Shown: positions 1 to 7,096 of the stretch, piece after piece
Position numbering within the stretch: the first letter of the stretch is position 1
Layout: every line of letters starts with the position of its first letter
Made by a program: the position numbers and the translations under genes
Origin: Cyanobacteria bacterium UBA1186
GTDB taxonomy: Bacteria; Cyanobacteriota; Vampirovibrionia; Gastranaerophilales; Gastranaerophilaceae
Assembly: GCA_002309875.1 (NCBI GenBank)
Contig: DBYM01000011.1
Location: 41,319-50,393, forward strand
Direction: 5' to 3'
Length of the DNA stretch: 9,075 nt
The notes under the pieces: model-generated
The model's database searches: none
What the model saw: only the letters and a program-made list of their open reading frames with translations
What the model was told of the DNA's origin: nothing

Positions 1-492
1 TCAAAATCTTGGAAACTCGCTAAATACACCGCATACGCATTCGGACTTCCGATTCCGATAAATCAGCCGGCAGTCGGAGATAATGCTTTTGCTCACGAAT
101 CGGGTATTCACGCAGACGGAGCCTTGAAAGACAGACGTAACTACGAATTATACGATTTTGAAGAACTCGGCAGAGGTGAGCCTGAAATCATTGAAACGGG
201 AAGAATGATTACAACAGGTGAATATGGCGGAATTAAAGGTTTCCGTAATGTTTATAACAAACTTGAAATCGAGTTTAAAGATGAAAACGAAGCAAGAAAC
301 ATTCTTGAACTTGCACGTTACGCAAACGTTCATACGCAAAAACCGCTGACGGAAAGTGAATTGAAGTTCATATATCATTATCCTGATATTGCGGCAAGAA
401 TAATGACGGTTGAGCCGTTCTACAAGCCCGAAGGCGAATTGGAAAAACGTCTGCAAAAAGGACATTTGGCTATGCCTGAACATATTATCTAA
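1..492 (+). CDS. Homocitrate synthase/2-isopropylmalate synthase-family acyltransferase, C-terminal part (possible Re-citrate synthase)
   Basis: The frame is open from the first base, so the gene begins upstream; 163 residues and the stop are visible. The family condenses acetyl-CoA with a 2-oxo acid in the cytoplasm (DRE-TIM metallolyase fold). The visible part carries the strand-end motif HESGIH (bases 94-111) followed by ADGALKD, with metal-binding and catalytic histidines typical of the family. The usual downstream GKHSG motif of 2-isopropylmalate and NifV-type synthases is replaced by TTGEYGGIKGFRN, so this is a divergent subgroup. From memory, Re-citrate synthases of anaerobes, often mis-annotated as homocitrate synthase, share a segment like RYANVHTQKPL seen here at about bases 319-351; that is a hypothesis. 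The TTG at 124 is an internal leucine, not a start. The gene ends in a hairpin terminator and converges on the next gene. Confidence 0.8.
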   Translation, partial: SKSWKLAKYTAYAFGLPIPINQPAVGDNAFAHESGIHADGALKDRRNYELYDFEELGRGEPEIIETGRMITTGEYGGIKGFRNVYNKLEIEFKDENEARNILELARYANVHTQKPLTESELKFIYHYPDIAARIMTVEPFYKPEGELEKRLQKGHLAMPEHII

Positions 493-524
493 AAAAATAA
501 CTCCCGATTTGGGAGTTATTTTTT
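493..524. terminator. Bidirectional rho-independent terminator
   Basis: The arm ATAACTCCC (497-505) pairs with GGGAGTTAT (511-519) around the loop GATTT. A-T pairs extend the stem, with an A-run on the left and a T-run to 524 on the right. It starts directly after the stop of the upstream + gene and lies 17 bases past the stop of the minus-strand gene at 542, so it can stop transcription from both sides. Confidence 0.9.
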
Positions 525-541
525 GTATATTCGGTTTAGAA

Positions 542-1237
542 TTACTTACCTTCTACACAGAATTCATCAATAAGGATTGCGTAAACTCTTTCACCTTTTT
601 TAGCCTTGTAATGAAGACCCGGTGTTATTAAACCTAATACCAAACCTACGCTGCAGCCGACAGGAATACCGATTGCAAATGCAGTTCCGAGGTGTAAAGT
701 TTTAGGTATGAACGCAAAGCCTACGCTTGCACCTGCACCGACAACACCCATTGTAACCGTTGATGCAAACAACTTCCAGAATGTCATCCAAGGTCCTTCC
801 ATAAGTTGATAATCCTTTGTGAATGGTCTTGCTTTAATATCTATACAAGAGTTATCCGGCAAAACAATTTTTCTGAACACCAAATCAACTCTTGCATTTT
901 TGTTGAATATTTTTGGTTTCTTAATATTTGTTAATTCTGCAACGATTTTCGTATTAGCAGGCAAAATCAATGTTCCTTCTCTTGTGTACAAAGCCTGAGG
1001 AACGACAAAGTTTATCATTTCGCCCGGTTGATGCTTTTTGGAATAAAATTTTTCATCAAAAGCGAATTCCAATACGTTACCCTGCTTAACAGTTCTTGTT
1101 ACATTTTGGATAAGGACCTCATTACAAGGTGCTTTTTTGTGAACGTCCAAATGCTCAATAGTGTCTGCAATAGCAGGAACTGTGTTCAAACTTAAAATTG
1201 AAATCACGGATAAACATGCAATTAATTTTTTAAACAT
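542..1237 (-). CDS. Secreted hypothetical protein with a beta-rich core and a glycine-rich hydrophobic hairpin
   Basis: A 231-residue protein I cannot assign to a named function. The N-terminus is a clear Sec signal peptide: MFKKLIA, a hydrophobic core to about residue 20, and a likely cut after AIA at 22-24. Residues 74-137 look like a compact beta domain (ALYTREGTLILPANTKIVAE, then RVDLVFRKIVLPDNSCIDIK). This pattern of a hard-coded lower limit, 'LPxxT', and 'f.kIvLPD' resembles the outer beta-barrel of VirB10/TrbI-like proteins, but the similarity is weak and remembered. Residues 157-205 form one or two hydrophobic, glycine/alanine-rich segments that probably insert in a membrane. A short charged tail (YKAKKGERVYAILIDEF) follows. 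ATG at 1237 is preceded by the ribosome site AAAGGAG (plus 1244-1250) at a 6-base spacing and by its own promoter. It stands alone as a single-gene unit. Confidence 0.8.
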   Translation of the reverse strand: MFKKLIACLSVISILSLNTVPAIADTIEHLDVHKKAPCNEVLIQNVTRTVKQGNVLEFAFDEKFYSKKHQPGEMINFVVPQALYTREGTLILPANTKIVAELTNIKKPKIFNKNARVDLVFRKIVLPDNSCIDIKARPFTKDYQLMEGPWMTFWKLFASTVTMGVVGAGASVGFAFIPKTLHLGTAFAIGIPVGCSVGLVLGLITPGLHYKAKKGERVYAILIDEFCVEGK

Positions 1238-1269
1238 ACTTAGCTCCTTTGTTTTATCAATTTTCTAAA

Positions 1270-1298
1270 ATTTTAACAAATTTTATTATTAATTTCAA
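1270..1298 (-). promoter_or_regulatory. Sigma-70-type promoter of the minus-strand secreted-protein gene
   Basis: Read on the minus strand, TTGAAA (plus 1293-1298), 17 bases, then TAAAAT (plus 1270-1275). Transcription would begin near 1263, giving a leader of about 25 bases before the ATG at 1237. It overlaps the rightward promoter of the next gene. Called by eye only. Confidence 0.6.
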
Positions 1299-1315
1299 TC
1301 CTTTTATACTATAAT
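1286..1315 (+). promoter_or_regulatory. Promoter of the TerC/DUF475-cca unit
   Basis: A perfect -10 box TATAAT lies at 1310-1315; a weak -35 candidate TTATTA lies at 1286-1291 with an 18-base gap. The start would be near 1322, some 22 bases before the ATG at 1344. The -10 box is convincing and the -35 is not. The ribosome site GAGGTGAT directly abuts the ATG. Confidence 0.5.
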
Positions 1316-1343
1316 TAACTACATAAAAGAGTTCAGAGGTGAT

Positions 1344-2381
1344 ATGTACAAATATTTCGGAGGAGCATACGTTGTAACAATAATGGGGCTTTTGGCCGCA
1401 TACCTTTGGGGTGAGCATGTTCACAACGGCACGGGGTTAACATGTGTATTTCTTGCATCTGTGCTCGCCGTCCTTGAAATAAGTTTATCATTTGACAACG
1501 CAGTTGTCAATGCCATGAAACTTGAAAAGATGTCCGAAAAGTGGCGTCACCGCTTTATAACCTGGGGAATTTTAATCGCAGTTTTCGGAATGAGGTTTCT
1601 TTTCCCGCTTGCGGTTGTCGCAATCTTCGCAAGGGTAAATATTTCGTCCGTATTGGATATGGCATTTAACAATGTGGATTTGTATGCTTACCACCTCGGA
1701 CAATCACACTCAGCAATAGTCACATTTGGCGGAGCGTTCCTTTTAATGCTCTTTATGGATTACTTTACAAACGAAAAAAAAGAAGTTCATTGGCTTAAAT
1801 TTATAGAATTACACCTGCAAAAATTATCCAAAATCAAAGGCGTTTGCACGATAACAACGCTGATTTTGCTTGGTTTGCTGATGTTTAAACTTCCCGCCGA
1901 TACAAGGATTTCCGTTTTGTTATCAGGGCTTGCGGGAATTATAATCTATCTCTGCATAGACGGACTTGCGAAATGGCTTGAAAGAAGACAGGAGGAACGT
2001 GCAAAACTCTGTGCTGAAACGGTTAAATGCTCGGGCCTTATCGGATTTTTATATCTCGAACTTATTGATGCGTCTTTCTCTTTGGACGGAGTTTTGGGTG
2101 CGTTTGCAATAAGCAGGGATATTCTGATTATCACAATAGGTTTATTTATCGGAGCAATGTTTGTACGTTCGCTCACGATTATGCTTGTGGAAAAGAAAAC
2201 ACTGAAACAGTTTTTATACCTTGAACACGGAGCGCATTGGGCAATCGGAACACTTGCAATATTAATGTTTGTATCGACATTTTATGAAATACCCGAAGTC
2301 GTCACGGGCTCTCTCGGGCTCGGATTTATCCTGACCGCATTCGCTTCATCTGTTATGCATAACAGGAGAGAATCAAAGTGA
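1344..2381 (+). CDS. TerC/DUF475-family integral membrane protein
   Basis: A 345-residue inner-membrane protein with about eight to ten hydrophobic segments (roughly 8-22, 32-48, 72-98, 124-142, 167-183, 188-207, 228-256, 258-282, 295-312, 318-337). It matches the DUF475 branch of the TerC superfamily. Two inverted, acidic membrane motifs are visible: LEISLSFDNAVV (E45, D51, N52) in the first half and LYLELIDASFSLDGVLGAF (E239, D242, D248) in the second, the arrangement expected of the family's two repeats. Further conserved-looking acidic sites are D139 and E294 (LYLEHGAHWA). TerC proteins are linked to tellurite resistance, and several (Alx, MeeF, MeeY) to manganese export; for this DUF475 member the substrate is inference. 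The ATG at 1344 has GAGGTGAT just upstream. The stop overlaps the GTG start of the following tRNA nucleotidyltransferase (GTGA), so the two are translationally coupled. Confidence 0.9.
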   Translation: MYKYFGGAYVVTIMGLLAAYLWGEHVHNGTGLTCVFLASVLAVLEISLSFDNAVVNAMKLEKMSEKWRHRFITWGILIAVFGMRFLFPLAVVAIFARVNISSVLDMAFNNVDLYAYHLGQSHSAIVTFGGAFLLMLFMDYFTNEKKEVHWLKFIELHLQKLSKIKGVCTITTLILLGLLMFKLPADTRISVLLSGLAGIIIYLCIDGLAKWLERRQEERAKLCAETVKCSGLIGFLYLELIDASFSLDGVLGAFAISRDILIITIGLFIGAMFVRSLTIMLVEKKTLKQFLYLEHGAHWAIGTLAILMFVSTFYEIPEVVTGSLGLGFILTAFASSVMHNRRESK

Positions 2382-3235
2382 AGAAACTGCAGGATAAAAA
2401 TTTGTATTTTGTAGGCGGAGTTGTCCGAGATGAAATCCTTGGAGTGAAAAGTTTTGACACGGATTATTGCTATGTCGGTAACGGTATAGAATTTGCGAAG
2501 AAAAATTTTCCCGAAAATATAATTAAAATTAATGAAGATTTTGGAACGGTAAGAATTTTACTTGACGGAAAAGAAATTGATATTGCATCAACAAGAAAAG
2601 AAACTTACCCGAAAGCGGGACATCTTCCGAAAGTTACGGATATCGGGTGTCCGCTTAAAGACGATTTAATCCGCAGGGATTTCACGGTTAATGCTATGGC
2701 AAAAAACACGGAAACAGGTGAAATTGTTGATTATTTCGGCGGGGTAAACGATATTAAGGATAAGAAAATCAAAATTCTGCACGACAAAAGTTTTATTGAT
2801 GACCCGACAAGAATTATTCGTGCGCTGAAATTCTCCGTCCGCTTTGGTTTCGAATTGGAAGAAAATACAAAAAAACTTCAGGACGAATATCTGAAAAATA
2901 TCAACTATGATATGAGTTTTCACAGAATAAAAAAAGAACTTATGGAAACCTTTAACCTCAATAAAGGTGCGGCATTTGACAAATTTGTCGGACAAAAAAT
3001 TTATAAACTGCTCGGTGAAAACCAAACCGCACCTAAAATTAAGGGTGCTCAAATTGAAGAAGCGGCTAAAGGGATTGAAGCCCCTTGGATAATATATATG
3101 TCCTTTTTTGATTTATCCAATCTTGCTCTGACAAAAAGAGAAAAAAGTATTTTGGATTGGGCAGAAAAATTAAAGACACAAAAAACTACCAATAATACCC
3201 CGAAAGAAAGTATTGTTATAAACTCGCTAAGGTAA
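2378..3235 (+). CDS. cca: Class II tRNA nucleotidyltransferase (CCA-adding type), short form
   Basis: Adds C and/or A residues to tRNA 3' ends. The class II motifs appear in order: a nucleotide-binding loop VGGVVRDEILG (12-22); the metal-binding pair D27 and D29 in SFDTDYC; EIDIASTR (67-73) with the third carboxylate D69; RRDFTVNAMA (99-108); a ring-contact segment DYFGGVND; and DDPTRIIRALKF (141-152), equivalent to the EDxxR base-recognition motif with D142 and R145 kept and the first Glu changed to Asp. The stretch between the third carboxylate and RRDF has normal length. At 285 residues the protein is well short of the usual ~400: the head and neck are complete, but the body is reduced and the tail and any HD domain are absent. 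It starts with GTG (AGGAG at 2364-2368, 9-base gap), overlapping the TerC-family stop. CCA-adding, A-adding or poly(A) activity cannot be told apart here. Confidence 0.88.
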   Translation: MKKLQDKNLYFVGGVVRDEILGVKSFDTDYCYVGNGIEFAKKNFPENIIKINEDFGTVRILLDGKEIDIASTRKETYPKAGHLPKVTDIGCPLKDDLIRRDFTVNAMAKNTETGEIVDYFGGVNDIKDKKIKILHDKSFIDDPTRIIRALKFSVRFGFELEENTKKLQDEYLKNINYDMSFHRIKKELMETFNLNKGAAFDKFVGQKIYKLLGENQTAPKIKGAQIEEAAKGIEAPWIIYMSFFDLSNLALTKREKSILDWAEKLKTQKTTNNTPKESIVINSLR

Positions 3236-3253
3236 GCCGTATTTGCTTATCAG

Positions 3254-3274
3254 GCACGGTTTTCAGGCCTGTGC
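3254..3274 (+). terminator. Weak hairpin after cca, possible terminator
   Basis: GCAC-GG (3254-3259) pairs with CC-T-GTGC (3268-3274), with one bulged T and an 8-base loop. It is followed by GCGAATTTATG and not by a clean T-run, so it may not terminate efficiently. It lies 19 bases after the cca stop and before the bamA promoter. The rest of the 148-base gap (3236-3383) is AT-rich and shows nothing but that promoter. Confidence 0.3.
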
Positions 3275-3326
3275 GAATTTATGTTAAGTTTATTAAAATT
3301 TTACAATAATTAATTTTCTTAAATTT

Positions 3327-3356
3327 TTGGATTTATATATGCTTTTGTGGTAGAAT
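3327..3356 (+). promoter_or_regulatory. Promoter of the bamA-skp-pdp-FHIPEP operon
   Basis: TTGGAT (3327-3332), an 18-base gap, then TAGAAT (3351-3356), preceded by TGG in the extended -10 position (3348-3350). Transcription would begin near 3363, about 20 bases before the TTG start. No later promoter is obvious between the four genes, whose spacings are 27, 2 and -11 bases. Confidence 0.6.
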
Positions 3357-3372
3357 TTTGTATATAAATCAC

Positions 3373-3376
3373 GGAG
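3373..3376 (+). promoter_or_regulatory. Ribosome binding site that fixes the TTG start of bamA
   Basis: GGAG lies 7 bases before TTG at 3384. The next in-frame ATG falls inside the hydrophobic core of the signal peptide, so only the TTG start gives a whole signal sequence (basic LNRFGIYKK, then the hydrophobic stretch). Confidence 0.7.
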
Positions 3377-3383
3377 TGAATAG

Positions 3384-5291
3384 TTGCTAAATCGATTTGG
3401 AATATATAAAAAGTTAATATTGTTTACCTTAGCCCTCGGAATGGCCGTTGTGCCTGCATTTTCGGCTGACGCAGAAGACGTTACCGACCGTGATATTATG
3501 AGTTCGATGGTTGAAGATGATACCCCGAAAGCAGATACCGAATATATTAACGATATCGAAATCCTTGGTGCTAACATCATTAAACCCGAATACATCTTAA
3601 AAAAGATTTCACTCAAAACAGGTGATTTATACGACAAGGACACTATGCAGAAGGATTTGAAAACCATTTACAAAATGGGATACTTCACGGAAAGAATGAA
3701 AGCAGTTCCTGTCAAAAACTCAAACGGTACAATATCTCTGAAAATCATTATTGAAGAAAATATCCCCGTAACGGATTTTACAATTGAAGGGAACACCGTC
3801 GTAGCAACCGAAGAACTCATGAGATATTTACTCCCGCTCAAAGGCCGTCCGCAAAACATCAACGCAATTAATGCGGCAATGGAAAATATTAACCAATGCT
3901 ATTACAACAAAGGTTACATACTTTCAAAAATCGATTCAATCTATGACGACCCCGACGGAGTCTTAAACCTGAGCATAACGGAAGGCAAAATCAACAAAAT
4001 CCTTATTTCCGGCAACGAAAAAACAAAAGAATATGTCGTTGAACGTAACATTATGACCGAGCCGGGAACAGTTTATAACGAAAACATTATCAAGCAGGAT
4101 TTGGTAAGATTATACTCAACTCAGGCTTTCAAAGACGTTAACAGAACTATTGAGGTCTCGGAAGAAGATCCTGACAAATACAACGTAACAATTGAACTTA
4201 AAGAACAAAGAACCGCATCGGTTTCAATCGGCGGCGGTATCGATTCGGCAACAGGCGCTTTCGGTTCGGTAGGTCTTTCTGACAACAACTTCCGCGGAAG
4301 AAACCAAAGGGTATCACTGTCAGGTATGGTGGGCTCAGGTATCTTGATGAGCGATGCTTCAATTAAAAACCACATGAACTATCAGGCAGAATTGAGTTTC
4401 TTTGAGCCGCATTTCTTAAATTCCGATAACTCACTGATGAGCAGAATATATTTCCGTGATTTAGGCAGTTATTCAATCCCGCTCGCAATGGAAAGACGTA
4501 TCGGTATTGAAACCACTCTTGCCCACAGAATGAAAATCAATCCGCTTGCTTCAACAACATTTACGGCAGGCATAGAGCAGATTAACCTGAAAGAAGGCGA
4601 TCCGGCGCATATTCTTGCACTATATAATATTCACGGTATCAATCCCGCGTACAGAGATAAAGAACTCGCTGACGGATTATTCCTGAAACTCGCTCCGGGA
4701 ATTTCCTATGATTCAAGAGATTCAATTACGAATCCCCGCCATGGTGCAATGGCATCAGCAAGATACGAAGAAGCCTTTGGTCTGAGCAGATTCGGACAGA
4801 CAAACGGCAGACTTATCGGTATGGCAAAGAGATATGTTCCTGTTGCAAAGAAATCCTCTTTGACGTTTACGGCGAGAGGCGGACATAAAGTACACGGTGA
4901 TAATATGCCTGAAATTATGGCATTCAGACTCGGCGGACCGTACACAATCAGAGGTTATAAGGTCAATGGTGTAGGTACCGGTACTTCGTTCATAATGGGT
5001 TCTGCAGAACTTGCAACTCCGATTCCGTTCTTCGACAGATTGAAAGTTCAGTTCTTACAAAACCTCAGACTTACCTTCTGGGTTGATGCAGGTAAAGTTT
5101 TCAAACCAACAATTGCAAGTGCTTTGTATGACAGACCGAATCAGGCAATTACTGCCGGTGTCGGCTTAAAGATAACTATTCCGGGTGTCGGCCCGTTATC
5201 GATTGACTATGGTCTTCCGCTCACAAACTGCGGACCTTACGGCAACAAGAAGGGTTACTTCACCTTTGGTGTAGGCGATATGATGTACTAG
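3384..5291 (+). CDS. bamA: Omp85/BamA-family outer membrane protein assembly factor
   Basis: Inserts beta-barrel proteins into the outer membrane. The 635-residue precursor has a signal peptide (1-27, cut near AFS-ADA), an acidic linker, then three POTRA domains at about 55-125, 128-200 and 202-275. Each shows the expected strand-helix-helix-strand pattern with 'I.G' or 'ILGA' openings (DIEILGANIIK; DFTIEGNTVV; KILISGNEKTK) and a 'G..Y' or 'GY' helix end. The barrel runs 278-635. Its signature loop-6 motif is TIRGYKVNGV (521-530, IRGY at 522-525). The chain ends in Tyr and not the Phe usual in proteobacteria. Proteobacterial BamA has five POTRAs; cyanobacterial Omp85 has three, so the architecture points to a cyanobacterial-type lineage. 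A TamA-like or other Omp85 role is possible but less likely given the chaperone gene 27 bases downstream. Confidence 0.9.
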   Translation: MLNRFGIYKKLILFTLALGMAVVPAFSADAEDVTDRDIMSSMVEDDTPKADTEYINDIEILGANIIKPEYILKKISLKTGDLYDKDTMQKDLKTIYKMGYFTERMKAVPVKNSNGTISLKIIIEENIPVTDFTIEGNTVVATEELMRYLLPLKGRPQNINAINAAMENINQCYYNKGYILSKIDSIYDDPDGVLNLSITEGKINKILISGNEKTKEYVVERNIMTEPGTVYNENIIKQDLVRLYSTQAFKDVNRTIEVSEEDPDKYNVTIELKEQRTASVSIGGGIDSATGAFGSVGLSDNNFRGRNQRVSLSGMVGSGILMSDASIKNHMNYQAELSFFEPHFLNSDNSLMSRIYFRDLGSYSIPLAMERRIGIETTLAHRMKINPLASTTFTAGIEQINLKEGDPAHILALYNIHGINPAYRDKELADGLFLKLAPGISYDSRDSITNPRHGAMASARYEEAFGLSRFGQTNGRLIGMAKRYVPVAKKSSLTFTARGGHKVHGDNMPEIMAFRLGGPYTIRGYKVNGVGTGTSFIMGSAELATPIPFFDRLKVQFLQNLRLTFWVDAGKVFKPTIASALYDRPNQAITAGVGLKITIPGVGPLSIDYGLPLTNCGPYGNKKGYFTFGVGDMMY

Positions 5292-5318
5292 AAACATAAA
5301 ATTTTATAGGAGGACACT

Positions 5319-5765
5319 ATGAATAAATTAAAATTAGGTTTGGTAATAACAGCATTGGTTGCCATGACAGGAATTGCCAATGCAGGCGGAGTCGGTTATA
5401 TTGACTATGCAAAAGTTATAGATAACTATGATTATGCTCAGAAAGCAACAAAAGAAGTTGATGCAAAAGGCTTAGAAATGCAGCAATATCTTGTTGACAA
5501 GGAAAAAGAATACAAGGCTTTGGATACTCCTTTGAAAAAACAGGCTTTCGAACAAAAAACAACTCAGGAGTTTAAAGCAAAAGAGGAAGCATATATAACT
5601 CTTAAAAACAAAAGAGAACAGGAAGTTTACAACAAAGTTCACGATGCCGCAAAAGCAGTAATGGTTGAACAAAAACTCGATGCCATTATGGACGTAAGAG
5701 GTGTGTTTGTCGGCGGAATGGATATTTCAGACCTGGTTATCAGCAAACTTAAAGGCATGAAATAA
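5319..5765 (+). CDS. Skp/OmpH-family periplasmic chaperone
   Basis: A 148-residue secreted protein with a signal peptide (1-22, MNKLKLGLVITALVAM..., cut at ANA-GG). The mature chain opens with VGYIDYAKVIDNYDYAQKA, the hallmark start of OmpH/Skp proteins. A long charged helical arm follows at about 42-115 (KEVDAKGLEMQQ to VYNKVHDAAKAV), and the end folds back as IMDVRGVFVGGMDISDLVI, the C-terminal strand segment of the family. Skp trimers hold unfolded outer-membrane proteins in the periplasm. Its position right after Omp85 is the bamA-skp order seen in many Gram-negative bacteria. The ribosome site AGGAGG (5308-5313) sits 5 bases before the ATG. The lpxD/fabZ/lpxA genes that often follow are absent; pdp starts 2 bases later. 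Confidence 0.9.
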   Translation: MNKLKLGLVITALVAMTGIANAGGVGYIDYAKVIDNYDYAQKATKEVDAKGLEMQQYLVDKEKEYKALDTPLKKQAFEQKTTQEFKAKEEAYITLKNKREQEVYNKVHDAAKAVMVEQKLDAIMDVRGVFVGGMDISDLVISKLKGMK

Positions 5766-5767
5766 TA

Positions 5768-7096
5768 ATGAGAATCGTTGACCTTATCGAAAAGAAAAAA
5801 CACGGCAAAATCCTTACCAAGGAAGAAATCAATTTTCTGATTGATTCTCTTATGGACGGTACTGCTCCCGATTACCAAATCGCAGCATGGCTCATGGCTG
5901 TGTATTTCAAAGGCCTGACACAGGAAGAAACAGTCAATCTTACGGCAGCGATGATTAATTCCGGAGATGTCATCGATTTTGGAGATTTAACAGACTCCAT
6001 TGTCGATAAACATTCGACCGGCGGTGTCGGAGATAAGGTTACTATTACTCTGATCCCGCTTCTTGCCGCAGCAGGAATCCCGGTTGCAAAACTTTCGGGC
6101 AAAGGGCTCGGTCATACGGGCGGAACAATCGATAAACTTGAATCTATTCCGGGATTTAACACAAAACTTACCATAGAAGATTTGATTAAACAGGTAAAAG
6201 AAATTAACGTGGCAATTGCCTCGCAAACCCAAAACCTTACGCCTGCCGACGGAAAACTGTATGCACTGAGAGATGTTACGGCAACCGTTGACAGTATGCC
6301 TTTAATTGCATCTTCTGTAGTTTCAAAGAAAATCGCATCGGGAGCAAAAAATATAATTCTCGATGTTAAGTACGGCTCGGGTGCGTTTATGAAAACTCCC
6401 GAAGATGCGGCAGAACTTTCAAAATTAATGGTTAATGTCGGAAAAGCACTTAACAAATCTATCACCGCCGTAATCACTTCAATGGAAGAGCCTTTGGGAA
6501 GAGCCGTCGGCAATTCTCTGGAAATCATTGAATCGGTTGAATTTTTGAAAGGAAATATCAAGACTGGCGACGTTGCGGATTTGACATATTCCTTTGCAGC
6601 AATAGCACTTATGCAGGTTGGAATGTACAACAATGAGGCGGAAGCAAAAGAATATTTGAGAGAACTCGTTGAAAGCGGAAAAGCCCTTGAAAAACTCAGA
6701 AAACTGATTGCGGCTCAGGGCGGAAATCCCGAAATCATAAACAATTATGACCTCTTTGAACTTCCGAAATACAAAGTCGAATGTGAGGCAAAGAAAAGCG
6801 GATATGTCCACAACATTGATGCATATAAAATTGCCTATGCCTGCAAAATTCTGGGAGCGGGAAGAGACAGAAAAACGGATCCGATTGATTACAGTGTAGG
6901 TATTTATCTCAACAAGAAAAGCGGTGAGGCGGTAAATAAAGGGGACATCTTATATACTATTTACTCTAATGATTCGGAAAAAACAAAAATTGCACAAAAA
7001 TACTGCGATGAAGCCTTTGACGTAAACAACGAAAAACCTTCACACAACAGTATGATATATAAAATTATAAGAGCGGAAGAGGGTAATGATGTTTAA
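5768..7096 (+). CDS. pdp: Pyrimidine-nucleoside phosphorylase
   Basis: Phosphorolyses uridine and (deoxy)thymidine to base plus (deoxy)ribose-1-phosphate in the cytoplasm, feeding pyrimidine salvage and sugar catabolism. The 442 residues are full length for the family. Visible sites: phosphate-binding KHSTGGVGDK (81-90); the family signature SGKGLGHTGGTIDKLE (110-125); LYALRDV with R168; and IASSVVSKKIASGAK with S183 and K187, the base-binding Arg/Ser/Lys set. Residue 108 is Lys. As I recall, this position separates the broad-specificity Bacillus-type enzyme (Lys) from thymidine-only DeoA/TYMP (Met), so I call Pdp, not DeoA. The C-terminal domain (about 340-442) contains the expected KKSGYVHNIDAYKI segment. 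It starts 2 bases after the skp-like stop with only a weak AAAGG upstream, which suggests translational coupling, and overlaps the next gene by 11 bases. Confidence 0.93.
   Translation: MRIVDLIEKKKHGKILTKEEINFLIDSLMDGTAPDYQIAAWLMAVYFKGLTQEETVNLTAAMINSGDVIDFGDLTDSIVDKHSTGGVGDKVTITLIPLLAAAGIPVAKLSGKGLGHTGGTIDKLESIPGFNTKLTIEDLIKQVKEINVAIASQTQNLTPADGKLYALRDVTATVDSMPLIASSVVSKKIASGAKNIILDVKYGSGAFMKTPEDAAELSKLMVNVGKALNKSITAVITSMEEPLGRAVGNSLEIIESVEFLKGNIKTGDVADLTYSFAAIALMQVGMYNNEAEAKEYLRELVESGKALEKLRKLIAAQGGNPEIINNYDLFELPKYKVECEAKKSGYVHNIDAYKIAYACKILGAGRDRKTDPIDYSVGIYLNKKSGEAVNKGDILYTIYSNDSEKTKIAQKYCDEAFDVNNEKPSHNSMIYKIIRAEEGNDV

Noticed and set aside
124..492. A separate 122-residue gene starting at TTG 124
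   Set aside because: The frame is open back to base 1 and encodes family-conserved sequence (HESGIHADG) before the TTG, so it is the tail of a longer gene.
410..631. A 73-residue + strand reading frame
   Set aside because: It overlaps the end of the acyltransferase, runs through the terminator hairpin and into the opposite-strand secreted gene, and has no ribosome site or recognisable protein character.
3236..3383. A riboswitch or small RNA in the gap before bamA
   Set aside because: Apart from one weak hairpin and the promoter, the region is simple AT-rich sequence with no conserved structure I could recognise.
6112..6633. A 173-residue minus-strand reading frame
   Set aside because: It lies wholly antisense within pdp over catalytic motifs that are clearly coding on the + strand, with no independent start signal.
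5768..7096. Thymidine phosphorylase DeoA
   Set aside because: Same fold, but Lys at 108 and the overall match of the Arg168/Ser183/Lys187 spacing favour the broader Bacillus-type Pdp. The distinction rests on recalled family knowledge.
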